The notes below the pieces were generated by a model. That model did not search any database. It saw only the letters and a program-made list of their open reading frames with translations, and was not told where the DNA came from. Of a DNA stretch of 64,000 nt, positions 8,469 to 18,158 are shown piece after piece (the first letter of the stretch is position 1; every line of letters begins with the position of its first letter). Made by a program: the position numbers and the translations under genes. Source of the stretch: Thalassospira sp. HF15 (GTDB taxonomy: Bacteria; Pseudomonadota; Alphaproteobacteria; Rhodospirillales; Thalassospiraceae); contig NZ_JAAVKI010000008.1 in assembly GCF_011806525.1 (NCBI RefSeq), positions 186,001 to 250,000 of the forward strand, given 5' to 3'.

Positions 8469-10220
8469 ATGGCGCGTGAACGCGACAGGGCAAAAAATCA
8501 CCAGACAGATGTGACACAGGTCGGCAAGACAGACGCAAACTATCTGGCGGAACTGGTGGAATTGGGCATTGCGCTTTCGGCGTCGCAAGGCCGCGAAGAG
8601 CTTAACCAGAAAATCCTGATGGCCGCGCGGAACTTCACCAATGCGGATGGGGGATCGCTTTACCTCGTCAATCGCGAGGAAAGCGAACTTCATTTCCGTA
8701 TCATGGTGAATGATACCCTTGATACGTTCTTTGTCTCGGGCCGGGAAAACGAAAAGCCGTTTCCACCCTTGCCGCTTTATGACGAACAAGGCCGGCCCAA
8801 CTATGCCAATATCGCGACCTATGTCGCGCTGACCGGCAAGGCGATCAATATCGAAGACGCCTACATTGCCGAAGGGTTCGACTTTACCGGTACCCGGGCG
8901 TTTGATGCCAAAACGGGTTACCGATCCAAATCCTTCCTGACCGTGCCGCTTAAAAATACCAGCGGTGTGGTGCTTGGTGTCTTGCAGCTGATCAATGCGC
9001 GCGATGACGCAGGCAATGTCATTTCCTTCGATCCGGCGATTGAGCCGATCATCAATGCGCTCGCAAGTCAGGCCGCGGTTGCCATTGAAAACAGTCGCTT
9101 GCTCGTTGCACAACGCGATCTGATGGAAAGCTTCGTGCGTGTTCTTGGTCACGCGATTGATGCCAAATCACCACATACGGCAGGCCACTGTTCACGGGTG
9201 CCAATCATTGCCCGCATGCTGGCCCAGGCGGCCGTCGATGACAGGGAAGGGAAGTTTTCCAATTTCTATCTGACGGATATGGAATGGTACGAGCTTGATC
9301 TGTCGGCATGGCTTCATGATTGCGGCAAGATCGTCACGCCCGATCATGTCATGGAAAAAGCCACCAAGCTTGAAACCATCCATAACCGCATTCACGAAGT
9401 TCGCACCCGTTTTGAGGTGCTGCGGCGCGATGCCGAGATTGAGATGCTCAAACGCAAACTTGATGGCGAAGAGGCCAATCAGTGCGAAGCGGACTTTGAG
9501 CGCCGGGTGGCAGAACTTGAAACCCAGTTTGCCATGGTGGCTGATGCCAATATCGGTGATACGGAACTTGATACCGACACCATATTTGCCCTACACGACA
9601 TAGGGGAACAGAAATGGACGCGCTACTTTGACCGAACAATCGGGTTGTCCTGGGCGGAGCATGAACGGCTGAGCGATACTGAACTGGCCGAGTTGCGCGC
9701 ATCAGGTACTGAAAGTCTTCTAATGGATCGCGAAGCCGATATTTATGGCGGCTTTAACCGTGGTGAGGTCTATAACCTTTCCATCCCGAACGGCACCCTG
9801 ACGTCTGAAGAACGTCAGGTCATTAATGACCATGTCGTCATTACCCAGGATATGCTGGCCCAATTGCCGTATCCCAAGGAGCTGCAACGCATTCCGGCGA
9901 TTGCGGGCAACCATCATGAAAAGATGGACGGTTCAGGCTATCCGCGGGGCCTGACGGGGGATGATATGGGCATCCTCGAAAAGGTGATGGTGATTTCCGA
10001 TATCTTCGAGGCCCTGTCGGCGGTGGATCGTCCCTATAAGCGGCCAAAGACATTGTCTGAATGTATCTCGATCCTTGCCGATATGAGCGACAAGGGACAG
10101 ATCGACAGCGACCTGTTCGAACTTTTCCTGACGAGCGGCACCTATCAGGAATATGGGCGGAAGTATCTGCGCGAAGATCAGCGCGATGACGTCGATATCG
10201 CGCAATTCTTGCAGGTGTAA
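8469..10220 (+). CDS. GAF-domain HD-GYP phosphodiesterase-like signalling protein
   Basis: Soluble protein of 583 residues. A GAF sensor domain covers about 35-215 (DGGSLYLVN ... SFLTVPLKN ... GVLQLINARDD). An HD-GYP domain follows, with the HD pair in LHDCGKI near 283-284 and HHEKMDGSGYPRGL near 482-495, so metal ligands and the GYP motif are present and cyclic-di-GMP hydrolysis is the expected activity. Between the HD motif and the HHE motif lies an extra segment of about 140 residues (roughly 302-441), partly coiled-coil, absent from ordinary HD-GYP domains. ATG 8469 is preferred over an in-frame GTG at 8454 because ACGGAA precedes it. Confidence 0.9.
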   Translation: MARERDRAKNHQTDVTQVGKTDANYLAELVELGIALSASQGREELNQKILMAARNFTNADGGSLYLVNREESELHFRIMVNDTLDTFFVSGRENEKPFPPLPLYDEQGRPNYANIATYVALTGKAINIEDAYIAEGFDFTGTRAFDAKTGYRSKSFLTVPLKNTSGVVLGVLQLINARDDAGNVISFDPAIEPIINALASQAAVAIENSRLLVAQRDLMESFVRVLGHAIDAKSPHTAGHCSRVPIIARMLAQAAVDDREGKFSNFYLTDMEWYELDLSAWLHDCGKIVTPDHVMEKATKLETIHNRIHEVRTRFEVLRRDAEIEMLKRKLDGEEANQCEADFERRVAELETQFAMVADANIGDTELDTDTIFALHDIGEQKWTRYFDRTIGLSWAEHERLSDTELAELRASGTESLLMDREADIYGGFNRGEVYNLSIPNGTLTSEERQVINDHVVITQDMLAQLPYPKELQRIPAIAGNHHEKMDGSGYPRGLTGDDMGILEKVMVISDIFEALSAVDRPYKRPKTLSECISILADMSDKGQIDSDLFELFLTSGTYQEYGRKYLREDQRDDVDIAQFLQV

Positions 10221-10380
10221 TGGAAGTGCTTGCACACATGGCGTTGCGACCCTTCCAGTAAATCCCGGTTGCAGCGTGGCTGATAGTCGCGTATTTCCGT
10301 AGAGTTCGTTTGTTACCGGCCCTGCGTTCTGCCCGGCCACGCATATCCCACCAACAGAAACCGCCACTGAAGGCGCAGGA

Positions 10381-11595
10381 ATGATTGAAACATTCGACAT
10401 TCTTTTTCTGATCGTTTCGGTTCTTGGCGTATCGCAGGCGATTTTCCTGATTGTCTTGTTGTTGGACGAAGGAAAGCGTTCTTTTCGCGCCAATCGCTGG
10501 CTAATGGTGTTCGGGTTTTCGATCGGTATGAGTTTTATCGACGATACGTTCGACCCCTTCATCAGTCCGATTGTTAACCTGTATCTTGTGCCGGTTTTTG
10601 CGCCCTTCTTTTTTGCCTTTATCCCGTCGATATATTTGTATTTCCGGGAAGTTTCCGGAAATCCGGTGTCCCGGCCCTACCGGCACTTTCTGGTATTGAT
10701 TCCGGTAACCGCAGCAATCGGGGTTATGGTTTACCTGAAAAGCACGCGTATGGTCGCCAATCAGGATCATCTGCGTGATGTCGGGTTGCAGATTGCGTTT
10801 TCATCGCAAGGACTTGGTGATTGGCTGCTCTTGGCGATTGTCATCCTGTTTTGCGTGCTGTTTGTTGTTTACATGACGGGCATATGGCGGCTTGCGCGGC
10901 GTTATTTGCGACAAGCCAATAGGCAACTTCAGGCCGATAGTGGACGGATGCGCCGCTGGATTATTGAACTTCTTGTCGGGATGACGGTGTTGTCCACCGT
11001 CTTCACCCTGACCAATCTGCTGGATCTGTTTGTCTTTCACGCGGAATGGATGGCTCTTGGTGTCAAGGCGGGGTTTGTTCTTGTGTTCTTCCGCATGTGT
11101 CAGGTTATAGCGCAGAACCCGGCGATCTTTGTGCAAAAGGAAACCGCAGACGTTGTTCCGGACGAATTGCCTGGGCGTCAAGAAACTCACCAAGGGGGCG
11201 ATGCGCAACAGGACCCGATACCGCGTGCAATCATTGATGATCCCGGTATTGCCCGCATTCACACCCGCCTTACAAGGATTGTCTCAGACCGTGATGTGAT
11301 ACTTGATCCACTGCTAACCATGCCCAAACTGGCCGCTGCCGTCGGAGCAACTCCCAATCAGCTTTCCTTTGTCCTGAACCAGCATCTGGGCAAAAGCTTC
11401 TTTGATTTTGTCAACGAGGTCCGAATTGATGCGGCTTCTCGCCTGCTGATCGAAGAACCAAACCGTACGATCCTCGATATCGCGACCGAGGTCGGCTTCA
11501 ATTCCAAATCGACTTTCAATCAGGCCTTCAAGAAAATCACCGGTCAGACGCCAAGCGTTTATCGCAAGAATAATTATACAGAATCAAAGGCATAA
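10381..11595 (+). CDS. Membrane-bound AraC-family regulator
   Basis: The 404-residue protein joins an N-terminal membrane region with about seven hydrophobic segments (residues 1-240) to a C-terminal AraC helix-turn-helix domain (about 297-400). The latter has MPKLAAAVGATPNQLSFVLN and ILDIATEVGFNSKSTFNQAFK, ending in the family motif GQTPSVYR. Such proteins presumably sense a membrane or periplasmic signal and act on DNA while anchored. The gene sits directly upstream of an OmpV/MipA gene on the same strand; control of that porin-like protein is a reasonable inference. The start ATG is at 10381. Confidence 0.9.
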   Translation: MIETFDILFLIVSVLGVSQAIFLIVLLLDEGKRSFRANRWLMVFGFSIGMSFIDDTFDPFISPIVNLYLVPVFAPFFFAFIPSIYLYFREVSGNPVSRPYRHFLVLIPVTAAIGVMVYLKSTRMVANQDHLRDVGLQIAFSSQGLGDWLLLAIVILFCVLFVVYMTGIWRLARRYLRQANRQLQADSGRMRRWIIELLVGMTVLSTVFTLTNLLDLFVFHAEWMALGVKAGFVLVFFRMCQVIAQNPAIFVQKETADVVPDELPGRQETHQGGDAQQDPIPRAIIDDPGIARIHTRLTRIVSDRDVILDPLLTMPKLAAAVGATPNQLSFVLNQHLGKSFFDFVNEVRIDAASRLLIEEPNRTILDIATEVGFNSKSTFNQAFKKITGQTPSVYRKNNYTESKA

Positions 11596-11724
11596 GACGT
11601 TCGAATGCGCATTCGTACCTGTTTGCTGTGGTTTATACGTACAAGCCTATAAAGCCGGACGCTTTCTTTGGAGGGTTCGGGCAATGTCACGACATCAACC
11701 ACTCAATAGGGATGTTTAGACATT

Positions 11725-12588
11725 ATGGTATCGCATTTTTGGTCGCGCCGTTTGGGCGACGTGATGGTGCTGGGCGGACTTGGCATTTGTACAGCGGCCA
11801 TCATCATCATGCTTGGCGGCAACGCACATGCCCAGACCGCAAATCCGGGACAAAGGGAGATCATCCGCGAGCAGGTCAATCCGCAAACTGAAGACGCGCT
11901 TAAACCCTGGTTGGGCGGTAACTGGCAGATCGGTGCACTTGGTCGGGTGAGCAGCAACCCGTATCGCGGCGCAGACAGTGCCGATCTCAGTGCACTTCCG
12001 GCGTTGGCCTATGATGCTGAACGCCTTCATATCGGCCTTGATGGGATTGATGCCAAAGTCTTCAAGAACGAGTTTGCCAGCGTCTCAATCCTTGGCAACG
12101 TCCGGATGGAACCGTTTGATCCTGATGACTCAAGTTATCTCAACGGGCTTGAAGATCGCGACATGGCGTTTGAGGCTGGTGTTGGGGGATTGTTGCGTTT
12201 GTGGCGCGGCGAACTTCGCGCGAACTATCTAACCGATCTTAACGACGCCTATGGCGGGCATGAGGTCGATGTCGCTTATTACCTGCCGACCAATTATGAA
12301 AGATTCCGCTTTAATTTCGGCGGCGGTGTTACCTGGCAAAGCGAAGAACTGGTTGATTACAATGTCGGCGTGCGCCGAAGCGAAGTACGCAGTGATCGTG
12401 GGTTCTATGCCCCGGATGCGGCCTTTATCCCGCACCTTGATTTCAGCGTGACCTATCCGGTGACCGAACAGTTTGCCGTGGTCGGGACCAGCGGTGTGCG
12501 TTTCCTGCCCGATGAATATACAGACAGTTCGATCATCGAGGATGATTATGTGCTGAGTGCCGGTCTGGTGCTGGTTTACAATTTCTGA
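11725..12588 (+). CDS. MipA/OmpV-family outer-membrane protein
   Basis: Outer-membrane beta-barrel protein of 287 residues. It has an N-terminal signal peptide ending in AHAQ (cleavage near residue 37), a mature part with alternating amphipathic strands such as WQIGALGRVSSNPYRGAD and RFRFNFGGGVTWQSEEL, and a C-terminal Phe (LVLVYNF) as needed for barrel assembly. Members have been described as MltA-interacting proteins or as outer-membrane proteins induced by small molecules. The 129-base gap after the membrane AraC gene probably holds the regulated promoter. Confidence 0.85.
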   Translation: MVSHFWSRRLGDVMVLGGLGICTAAIIIMLGGNAHAQTANPGQREIIREQVNPQTEDALKPWLGGNWQIGALGRVSSNPYRGADSADLSALPALAYDAERLHIGLDGIDAKVFKNEFASVSILGNVRMEPFDPDDSSYLNGLEDRDMAFEAGVGGLLRLWRGELRANYLTDLNDAYGGHEVDVAYYLPTNYERFRFNFGGGVTWQSEELVDYNVGVRRSEVRSDRGFYAPDAAFIPHLDFSVTYPVTEQFAVVGTSGVRFLPDEYTDSSIIEDDYVLSAGLVLVYNF

Positions 12589-12598
12589 GGTCAACGGG

Positions 12599-13441
12599 TT
12601 AAATCAGGCCCAGTGTCTTGAATGAATTGTATCCGGCGCGGCTGATGATGATGTGATCATGAACGATGATTTCCATCGCCTTGGCCGCCTCAACGATCTT
12701 GCGGGTCATGTCGATGTCACCCTTTGACGGGGTGGCATCGCCGCTGGGATGATTATGGACCAAAATGAGTGCCGAGGCATGCAGTTCCAGCGCACGCTTG
12801 ATGACTTCGCGCGGATAGACCGGCGTGTGGTCGACCGTGCCGCGCTGATGGCATTCATCGGCAATCAGCCGGTTCTTGCGGTCCAGAAACAGCAGGTGCA
12901 GTTCCTCGTTTTTGAGATGTCCGATCCGCGCCCGGCAATAATCTATCAGCTGTTCCCAACTGGCAATGACGGGCAATTCCATGGCCCGTTCCCGTGACAG
13001 ATGCAGGGCACTTGCCTCGGCAATTTTGATCGCGGCAATACCGGCTTCGCCAAGGCCTTTGGCGGTTTTAAGGTCTTCGGGGCGGGCAGCCAGAACATTG
13101 GCAAAACTGCCAAATTGCGCGATCAACGATTTCGCCAGTGGTTTCACATCACCGCGCGGCATCGCCATGCACAGCATCAGTTCAAGCAATTCGTAATCGG
13201 CAAGGGCAGTCGCGCCACCCTTGATGAAGCGATCACGTAACCGTTGGCGATGGCCGTGATAATGCGGCTTTGCGGATTTGGGTTTTGGAGATTGGGGCGC
13301 GTCACTGATTGACGCAGTGTTTGCGTCTGACACATGCGCGGTGCGGGCCTGATCAAAAAAAACCCGCGTGCCGTCATCAATTTCCGATGATGCCTGTTGG
13401 ACAGGATTGGAAGCAGCTTTGCGATCTTGTTTTTCGCTCAA
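12599..13441 (-). CDS. radC: RadC family protein (JAB/MPN domain)
   Basis: Protein of 280 residues with an N-terminal helix-hairpin-helix region (LAARPEDLKTAKGLGEAGIAAIK) and a C-terminal JAB/MPN metalloprotease-like domain carrying HNHPSGDATPSKGD, the zinc-binding JAMM motif. The first 55 residues are Ser/Ala-rich and probably disordered. RadC was first named for DNA repair, but that role has been questioned and the true function is not settled. It lies downstream of map and sfsA on the same strand, with 26 bases to map. Confidence 0.93.
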   Translation of the reverse strand: MSEKQDRKAASNPVQQASSEIDDGTRVFFDQARTAHVSDANTASISDAPQSPKPKSAKPHYHGHRQRLRDRFIKGGATALADYELLELMLCMAMPRGDVKPLAKSLIAQFGSFANVLAARPEDLKTAKGLGEAGIAAIKIAEASALHLSRERAMELPVIASWEQLIDYCRARIGHLKNEELHLLFLDRKNRLIADECHQRGTVDHTPVYPREVIKRALELHASALILVHNHPSGDATPSKGDIDMTRKIVEAAKAMEIIVHDHIIISRAGYNSFKTLGLI

Positions 13442-13467
13442 ATCTGCTTCCCCTTGTTGCGTGCCCG

Positions 13468-14274
13468 TTACTCGGCGGCTTTGCCAAGATCGTAGGGCGG
13501 CTTTTCCAGACCGGCGGGGGATCGGGTAAACACTTCAAACCCGTCTTCCGTCACGCCGAGCGAATGTTCAAACTGTGCAGACAGTTTGCGGTCTCGTGTC
13601 ACCGCTGTCCAGCCATCGGGCAAAATTTTACACGCATAGGTGCCCTGGTTGATCATTGGCTCAATCGTAAAGATCATGCCCGGTTCCAGAACAAGACCTT
13701 CGCCCGGCTTGCCGTAATGCAAGACATTCGGGGCATCGTGGAACACCTGCCCCAGACCATGACCACAGAAATCACGCACCACCGAAAAACGCTCGCTTTC
13801 CGCATAGGACTGGATGGCATGGCCGATATCGCCAAGGGTCGCGCCCGGTTTGACGGCATTGATCCCGCGCCAGAGCGACTCATAGGTCACATCAACAAGA
13901 CGCTGCGCCATGACTTTCGGCGTGCCCGCAACATACATACGTGATGTATCGCCGTACCAACCATCAAGAATGACGGTGACATCGATATTCATGATGTCAC
14001 CATTGGCCAGTTTCTTGTCGCCGGGGATGCCGTGGCAGACCACATGGTTGATCGATGTGCAGGTGGATTTCGGAAAACCGCGATAGCCAAGGCAGGCCGA
14101 AATCGCATTGTGGTCGCGGATATATTCATCACACAGGCGATCCAATTCGCCCGTCGTGACACCCGGAACCACATGCGGGGTAATCATATCAAGCACTTCT
14201 GCTGCCAGCTTGCCAGCGGCGCGCATGCCTTCAAATGCTTCGGGGCCGTGAATTTTGACTGTTCCGTTCGCCAC
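13468..14274 (-). CDS. map: Type I methionine aminopeptidase
   Basis: Removes the initiator Met from nascent proteins in the cytoplasm. The 268-residue chain shows all metal-site regions: NIDVTVILDGWYGDTSRMY (two Asp), GHGLGQVFHDAP (His), IFTIEPMI (Glu) and AQFEHSLGV (Glu). The start is GTG at 14272-14274, supported by AAGGAG eight bases upstream and by the fit to the family N-terminus. It is probably cotranscribed with radC. Confidence 0.96.
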   Translation of the reverse strand: MANGTVKIHGPEAFEGMRAAGKLAAEVLDMITPHVVPGVTTGELDRLCDEYIRDHNAISACLGYRGFPKSTCTSINHVVCHGIPGDKKLANGDIMNIDVTVILDGWYGDTSRMYVAGTPKVMAQRLVDVTYESLWRGINAVKPGATLGDIGHAIQSYAESERFSVVRDFCGHGLGQVFHDAPNVLHYGKPGEGLVLEPGMIFTIEPMINQGTYACKILPDGWTAVTRDRKLSAQFEHSLGVTEDGFEVFTRSPAGLEKPPYDLGKAAE

Positions 14275-14391
14275 CCGAAAATCTCCTTAAACTCGGCTGT
14301 ATTGATGTCGATCTGTTAGCCCAATGACATAAAGCCAGACGCCATAATTGGCAAGGATTGGCTGATATGCGCGGGCTTTGGGACTGCCATC

Positions 14392-15105
14392 CTATAACCC
14401 GACAATCGGCAAGGATGACCGCACCGTTACCGCACTGGTATCAATCGAACAGTCATAGGCAATGGCTTCGACCCCGTTTGTGCGTGCGGCCTTGAACCGT
14501 TCGCCGTAATGCGGATCGATGTCGGTGGCGAGTGTGAAACGATCACAATCGGTGCGCTGGATCAGATAAAACATCACCGCCCGGTGGCCTTCGGCAACCA
14601 TGTCGGCCATTTCGTCCAGATGCTTTGCGCCGCGTGCGGTGACCGCATCAGGGAACTCCGCCAAACCCGGAACCTCGTCATCCCGTTTGAGGTGGACGTT
14701 TTTCACCTCGACATAACAAAGGCCCTTATTCGGATCGGACAGCAAAATGTCGATCCGCGAATTCTTGCCGTATTTGACTTCGCGTTTCAGGTTTTCATAG
14801 CCCGCAAGTTCGGGCACCTTGCCAGCGAGGATCGCCTCTTCGACAATCGCGTTTGGGTGGGCGGTATTGATGCCGATCCATGCATCTCCGATCTGGCAAA
14901 GTTCCCAGCTGTATTTCAGTTTGCGTTTCGGATTATCCGATTGCGACAACCAGACATCAATCCCCGGCTCCTTAAGCCCGATCATCCCGCCCGGATTGGC
15001 ACAATGGGCGGTGATCACTTCACCACTATCAAGCTCGACATCGGCCAGAAACCGTTTGTAACGCTTGATCAGCTTACCGTGGATAAGCGGGTTTGGAAGA
15101 TGCAT
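14392..15105 (-). CDS. sfsA: SfsA family protein (sugar fermentation stimulation / nuclease-like)
   Basis: The 237-residue protein matches SfsA throughout: LIHGKLIKRYKRFLADVEL with an OB-like N-terminal domain, ITAHCANPGGM, and a PD-(D/E)XK-like core with SRIDILLSD and YVEVKNVHL. In E. coli it was named for an effect on maltose fermentation; the fold suggests nucleic-acid binding or cleavage. It lies upstream of map on the same strand, 117 bases apart. Confidence 0.94.
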   Translation of the reverse strand: MHLPNPLIHGKLIKRYKRFLADVELDSGEVITAHCANPGGMIGLKEPGIDVWLSQSDNPKRKLKYSWELCQIGDAWIGINTAHPNAIVEEAILAGKVPELAGYENLKREVKYGKNSRIDILLSDPNKGLCYVEVKNVHLKRDDEVPGLAEFPDAVTARGAKHLDEMADMVAEGHRAVMFYLIQRTDCDRFTLATDIDPHYGERFKAARTNGVEAIAYDCSIDTSAVTVRSSLPIVGL

Positions 15106-15231
15106 CTGGGGCCTTTCGCTAATCTGTCCTGACAGAAACTGTCATGTGATGGGCGCTATCAGACTGCCAATTTCGCGGCAAACAGGCCATACATCAACCC
15201 CTGGAAGCCCAAACCCTAAAACGGAGCCATC

Positions 15232-15450
15232 ATGCGTCAAAGCCTGCGCGAGAAAATCATTGCTGTGTGTGACAAGAAAATCGCGCAGAAGGGGCCAGAT
15301 GTCGGCCTGTCATTCTATGCGTTTTTCGCCAATCGCAATGATGATCCGGAAACATTGATGGAGGCCGCAAGCTGGTGGATCAAAACCCACCAGCTTGATC
15401 ATTTTGAAAAGGCGACCAAGATCCGTGAGATGGTCGAAGCGGGGAAGTGA
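15232..15450 (+). CDS. Small conserved protein, DUF6500-like
   Basis: A 72-residue soluble protein, MRQSLREKIIAVCDKKI at the start, then GLSFYAFFANRNDDPETLMEAASWWI and a helical end. Codon use is like its neighbours, and the ATG follows ACGGAG closely. I recall a small alphaproteobacterial family of this shape annotated as DUF6500, but no function is known. It stands alone between divergent sfsA and the convergent methyltransferase gene. Confidence 0.72.
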   Translation: MRQSLREKIIAVCDKKIAQKGPDVGLSFYAFFANRNDDPETLMEAASWWIKTHQLDHFEKATKIREMVEAGK

Positions 15451-15468
15451 TACCAGCTTGATCCGGCA

Positions 15469-16368
15469 CTACTGCTTTTTCGCGTCATCACCCAAAAAAT
15501 CAACCAGACTGACCTGACCTGATCCACGGCGCAGCGGTTTGGGCTGGCTTTCATCCGGTGCCCAGGCGGTCAGATAGATCACCTGAAACTTGGCATGGAT
15601 GCGGCCATCAGAACGGGCATGGCGTTCGTGATAGATCGCGGCTGCGCGGGCAAGGGTGCTGCGTTTGGTGAACTTTTTGGACCGCTTGGCAATCAGGTTG
15701 CTTTCGCCCATCCCCGACAGATCACGCATCAGTTTAAGCGCGTCGGAGTAGTCGATATAGATATCATCGGCATCGACAACCGGCAGGGCAAAGCCACTGC
15801 GTTGCAGAAGCGCCCCGGCATCCTTCACATCGACAAACGGCGAAACGCGGGGTGAAACGCCGCCTTCTTCTTCGGCCTCGGCTGTCATAAGGGCTTCGCG
15901 CAAATCCTTCAGCGTCTCACCACCCAGCAAGCAGGCCAAAAAAAGTCCATCAGGTTTGAGCGCGCGGCGCGCCTGAAGCAGCATGCCGGGCAGGTCATTG
16001 ACCCAGTGAAGCGACAGGTTGGAAAGGATCAGGTCAAGCGATCCTTCGGCAAAGGGCAGGAATTCCTCGTCTGCGACCAGAGTGCCCTTGCTGTTATTGG
16101 CGCGCGCGGCCATGGCATAGCCGCGCGAAATGTCGCTCTGATACAGCGTTTCAATACCGCCACGTGTGCCAATGATCTGGCCAAGCTCGCCACTGTGGCA
16201 GCCAAGATCAACCGCCAGCGGGAACTTGCGTGTGGTGTCGTCAAGGCGATCGGCAAGGCGTTCGGCCGTTTCGGCAAACAGAAAGTTAAAGTCCTGCGCC
16301 TTGATCGCCGCACGGTCGCGGCGCAGTTTCAGGATGTCTCGATCAAAGACGGTGATCGGATCGGCCAT
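15469..16368 (-). CDS. SAM-dependent methyltransferase (BioC/NDUFAF5-like)
   Basis: Protein of 299 residues with a Rossmann methyltransferase core. Motif I is AVDLGCHSGELGQII, followed by LYQSDISRGYAM and LDLILSNLSLHWVNDLPG, the segment typical of BioC and of the mitochondrial complex I assembly factor NDUFAF5. Alphaproteobacterial homologues resemble NDUFAF5; whether this one acts on NADH dehydrogenase or another substrate cannot be told here. It follows the direction of the PNPOx and GST genes but has a 72-base gap to the former. Confidence 0.85.
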   Translation of the reverse strand: MADPITVFDRDILKLRRDRAAIKAQDFNFLFAETAERLADRLDDTTRKFPLAVDLGCHSGELGQIIGTRGGIETLYQSDISRGYAMAARANNSKGTLVADEEFLPFAEGSLDLILSNLSLHWVNDLPGMLLQARRALKPDGLFLACLLGGETLKDLREALMTAEAEEEGGVSPRVSPFVDVKDAGALLQRSGFALPVVDADDIYIDYSDALKLMRDLSGMGESNLIAKRSKKFTKRSTLARAAAIYHERHARSDGRIHAKFQVIYLTAWAPDESQPKPLRRGSGQVSLVDFLGDDAKKQ

Positions 16369-16440
16369 GGGGCGGGAAGCTCCGGCAAAAGTCGTTTCAG
16401 ATATTACGACCTAGATAGAGCCTCTTGGCGGTTGGCGCAA

Positions 16441-17424
16441 TCAACCTTCGTCCTTTCCCGTCATGCGCATCGGGAATGCCGCGCGACGGAGTACCCAGCG
16501 TGACGGTACGAATGAGATCAGGCGTTCGGCGCCGATGAACTGCGACACCATGGCGCCGCCTAGAATAATCTCCGCTGTGCCGGTGATTTGCAACATGTCG
16601 CCATTGGCAAAATCAACAAACACCAGACCTGCCAGCGGATTGATCAGAAGATTACCCAGCGTGTTGAAAAAACGGTTGCCAGCATAATCGGGAATAATCA
16701 ACGCATCATCATCGTCAATTGTAACAAAGCCGGGCGGGCCGCCGCGATGGGAAACGTCGACTTCACGACCACGATCCGGGGCGGCGTTATCAACATAGGA
16801 CGCGATAAAGAACGTATCGCTGCGCGCAATGAAGTCCCGTACTTCATCGGTTAATGCCGCACCTGACTGCATGGCGTCTTTTGCATCTAGGGCGTTACCA
16901 AGTTCTGTGTCTGTGGCGAATGCAAGGGCACGGGGATGGATGTATTTCGGGCAATTGCCAAAACTGTGTCCGACCTTGATGGCAAAGGATGTCTCGTTCT
17001 GGCGGGAAATTGTCCCGTTCAGACGGTTTCTGCGTCGCGTATGCAGCTCGATGCCCAAAAGGCCGATGGCATCGCCATCCTTCATCCCCTGATCCGCCGG
17101 ATCGGTTCCATCACGCGGTAGAGTTACTGCCAAGTGATAGGGATCAGACGCAAACAGGAAGCCCGGACCGCTGGCGCGAAGGGTTGCCCACGGATTGCCA
17201 TCACCATCGACCGTGCCCAGCACGGCAAAAGGCAATTGCGGGTAAAACAGGCGATGTTGTTCGATGATGTGATCGCGCAGCACCTTGCGCCCGACCTCTT
17301 CCATACGGGCATCAACCCCCAGGATTTCCTGAAGCCGCACTTCCCCGGCATGCCAGGGCGACGGGGCACGTTCTGGCATTTTGGAGGTAGCGCGAGGATC
17401 TGTCGTATCAAAATGATCAGGCAT
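16441..17424 (-). CDS. Pyridoxamine 5'-phosphate oxidase-fold (FMN-binding split barrel) protein
   Basis: A protein of 327 residues with two split-barrel units. The first contains LPFAVLGTVDGDGNPWATLRASGPGF and the second DTFFIASYVDNAAPDRGREVDVSHRGG and FFNTLGNLLINPLAGLVFVDF, both typical of flavin-binding PNPOx-like proteins. It is longer than true PdxH and lacks its signature, so vitamin B6 synthesis is not implied; a redox role is possible. Start ATG 17422-17424 (MPDHFDTTD) is chosen; the open frame reaches 17529, which would overlap the GST gene. It is on the same strand as GST, 58 bases downstream. Confidence 0.85.
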   Translation of the reverse strand: MPDHFDTTDPRATSKMPERAPSPWHAGEVRLQEILGVDARMEEVGRKVLRDHIIEQHRLFYPQLPFAVLGTVDGDGNPWATLRASGPGFLFASDPYHLAVTLPRDGTDPADQGMKDGDAIGLLGIELHTRRRNRLNGTISRQNETSFAIKVGHSFGNCPKYIHPRALAFATDTELGNALDAKDAMQSGAALTDEVRDFIARSDTFFIASYVDNAAPDRGREVDVSHRGGPPGFVTIDDDDALIIPDYAGNRFFNTLGNLLINPLAGLVFVDFANGDMLQITGTAEIILGGAMVSQFIGAERLISFVPSRWVLRRAAFPMRMTGKDEG

Positions 17425-17482
17425 TTGGATCAGCTTTGTGTTCGGGCGCAAGGTGGTTGATGGCGTGATTGTCGGAAGGTGA

Positions 17483-18100
17483 TCAGGCAGATGCCAGCAT
17501 CTCTTCCGGTGCGTGCATGAAGGGTACAAAGCCCGGAAGCTCTTCGATACGTTTCAGCCAGTCGCGCACCTTGCCATATGCGGCCAAGTCAACTTTACCC
17601 TCGGGCGCGCGGGCGACATAGCTATACAGCGCGACATCGGCAATAGTCGGATGGTCTGCCGCCAGCCAGCTATTGGTTTTCAGATGGTCTTCGATATTGC
17701 CAAGGACTGCATGGGCGCGTGAAATGACTTCATCTGCATCAAACGGCGCACCAAATAGCGTGATCAGGCGTGCCGCAGCCGGGCCAAAGGCGATTTGACC
17801 GGCGGCAATCGAAAGCCAGCGCTGAACACGGGCAGCACCTTCGGCATCTTCGGGAAGCCATTTGGTCGCGCCGGTCTTCTTGGCAAGATAGACCATGATG
17901 GCGTTGGAATCCGTGATGACAGTATCGCCATCCTGCAAAACAGGAACCTGTCCGAAGGCATTCAGTTTCAGGAACTCGGGCGATTTGTGCGCGCCCTTGG
18001 TCAGGTCGACTTCGACCAGTTCATGTTCAAGACCCAAAAGCCCCAGAAAAAGGCGGGCGCGGTGGGCATGGCCGGAAATCGGATGGTGATAAAGTTTCAT
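17483..18100 (-). CDS. Glutathione S-transferase family protein
   Basis: Protein of 205 residues with an N-terminal thioredoxin-like domain ([32 protein letters not shown], and the glutathione-binding [12 protein letters not shown]) and an all-helical C-terminal domain ([15 protein letters not shown]). Such enzymes conjugate or reduce small electrophiles. A LysR gene lies divergently 127 bases away, a common arrangement for an inducible detoxification unit that may include the PNPOx-fold gene downstream. Confidence 0.92.
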   Translation of the reverse strand: MKLYHHPISGHAHRARLFLGLLGLEHELVEVDLTKGAHKSPEFLKLNAFGQVPVLQDGDTVITDSNAIMVYLAKKTGATKWLPEDAEGAARVQRWLSIAAGQIAFGPAAARLITLFGAPFDADEVISRAHAVLGNIEDHLKTNSWLAADHPTIADVALYSYVARAPEGKVDLAAYGKVRDWLKRIEELPGFVPFMHAPEEMLASA

Positions 18101-18158
18101 GTCAGCTTTCCTTGGTATGCGGGAACTGACACGATGATGGCTGTTTCGATAAAATTAT

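Noticed and set aside
8346-9152. 268-codon minus-strand frame
   Set aside because: Antisense to the GAF part of the HD-GYP gene, no recognisable features.
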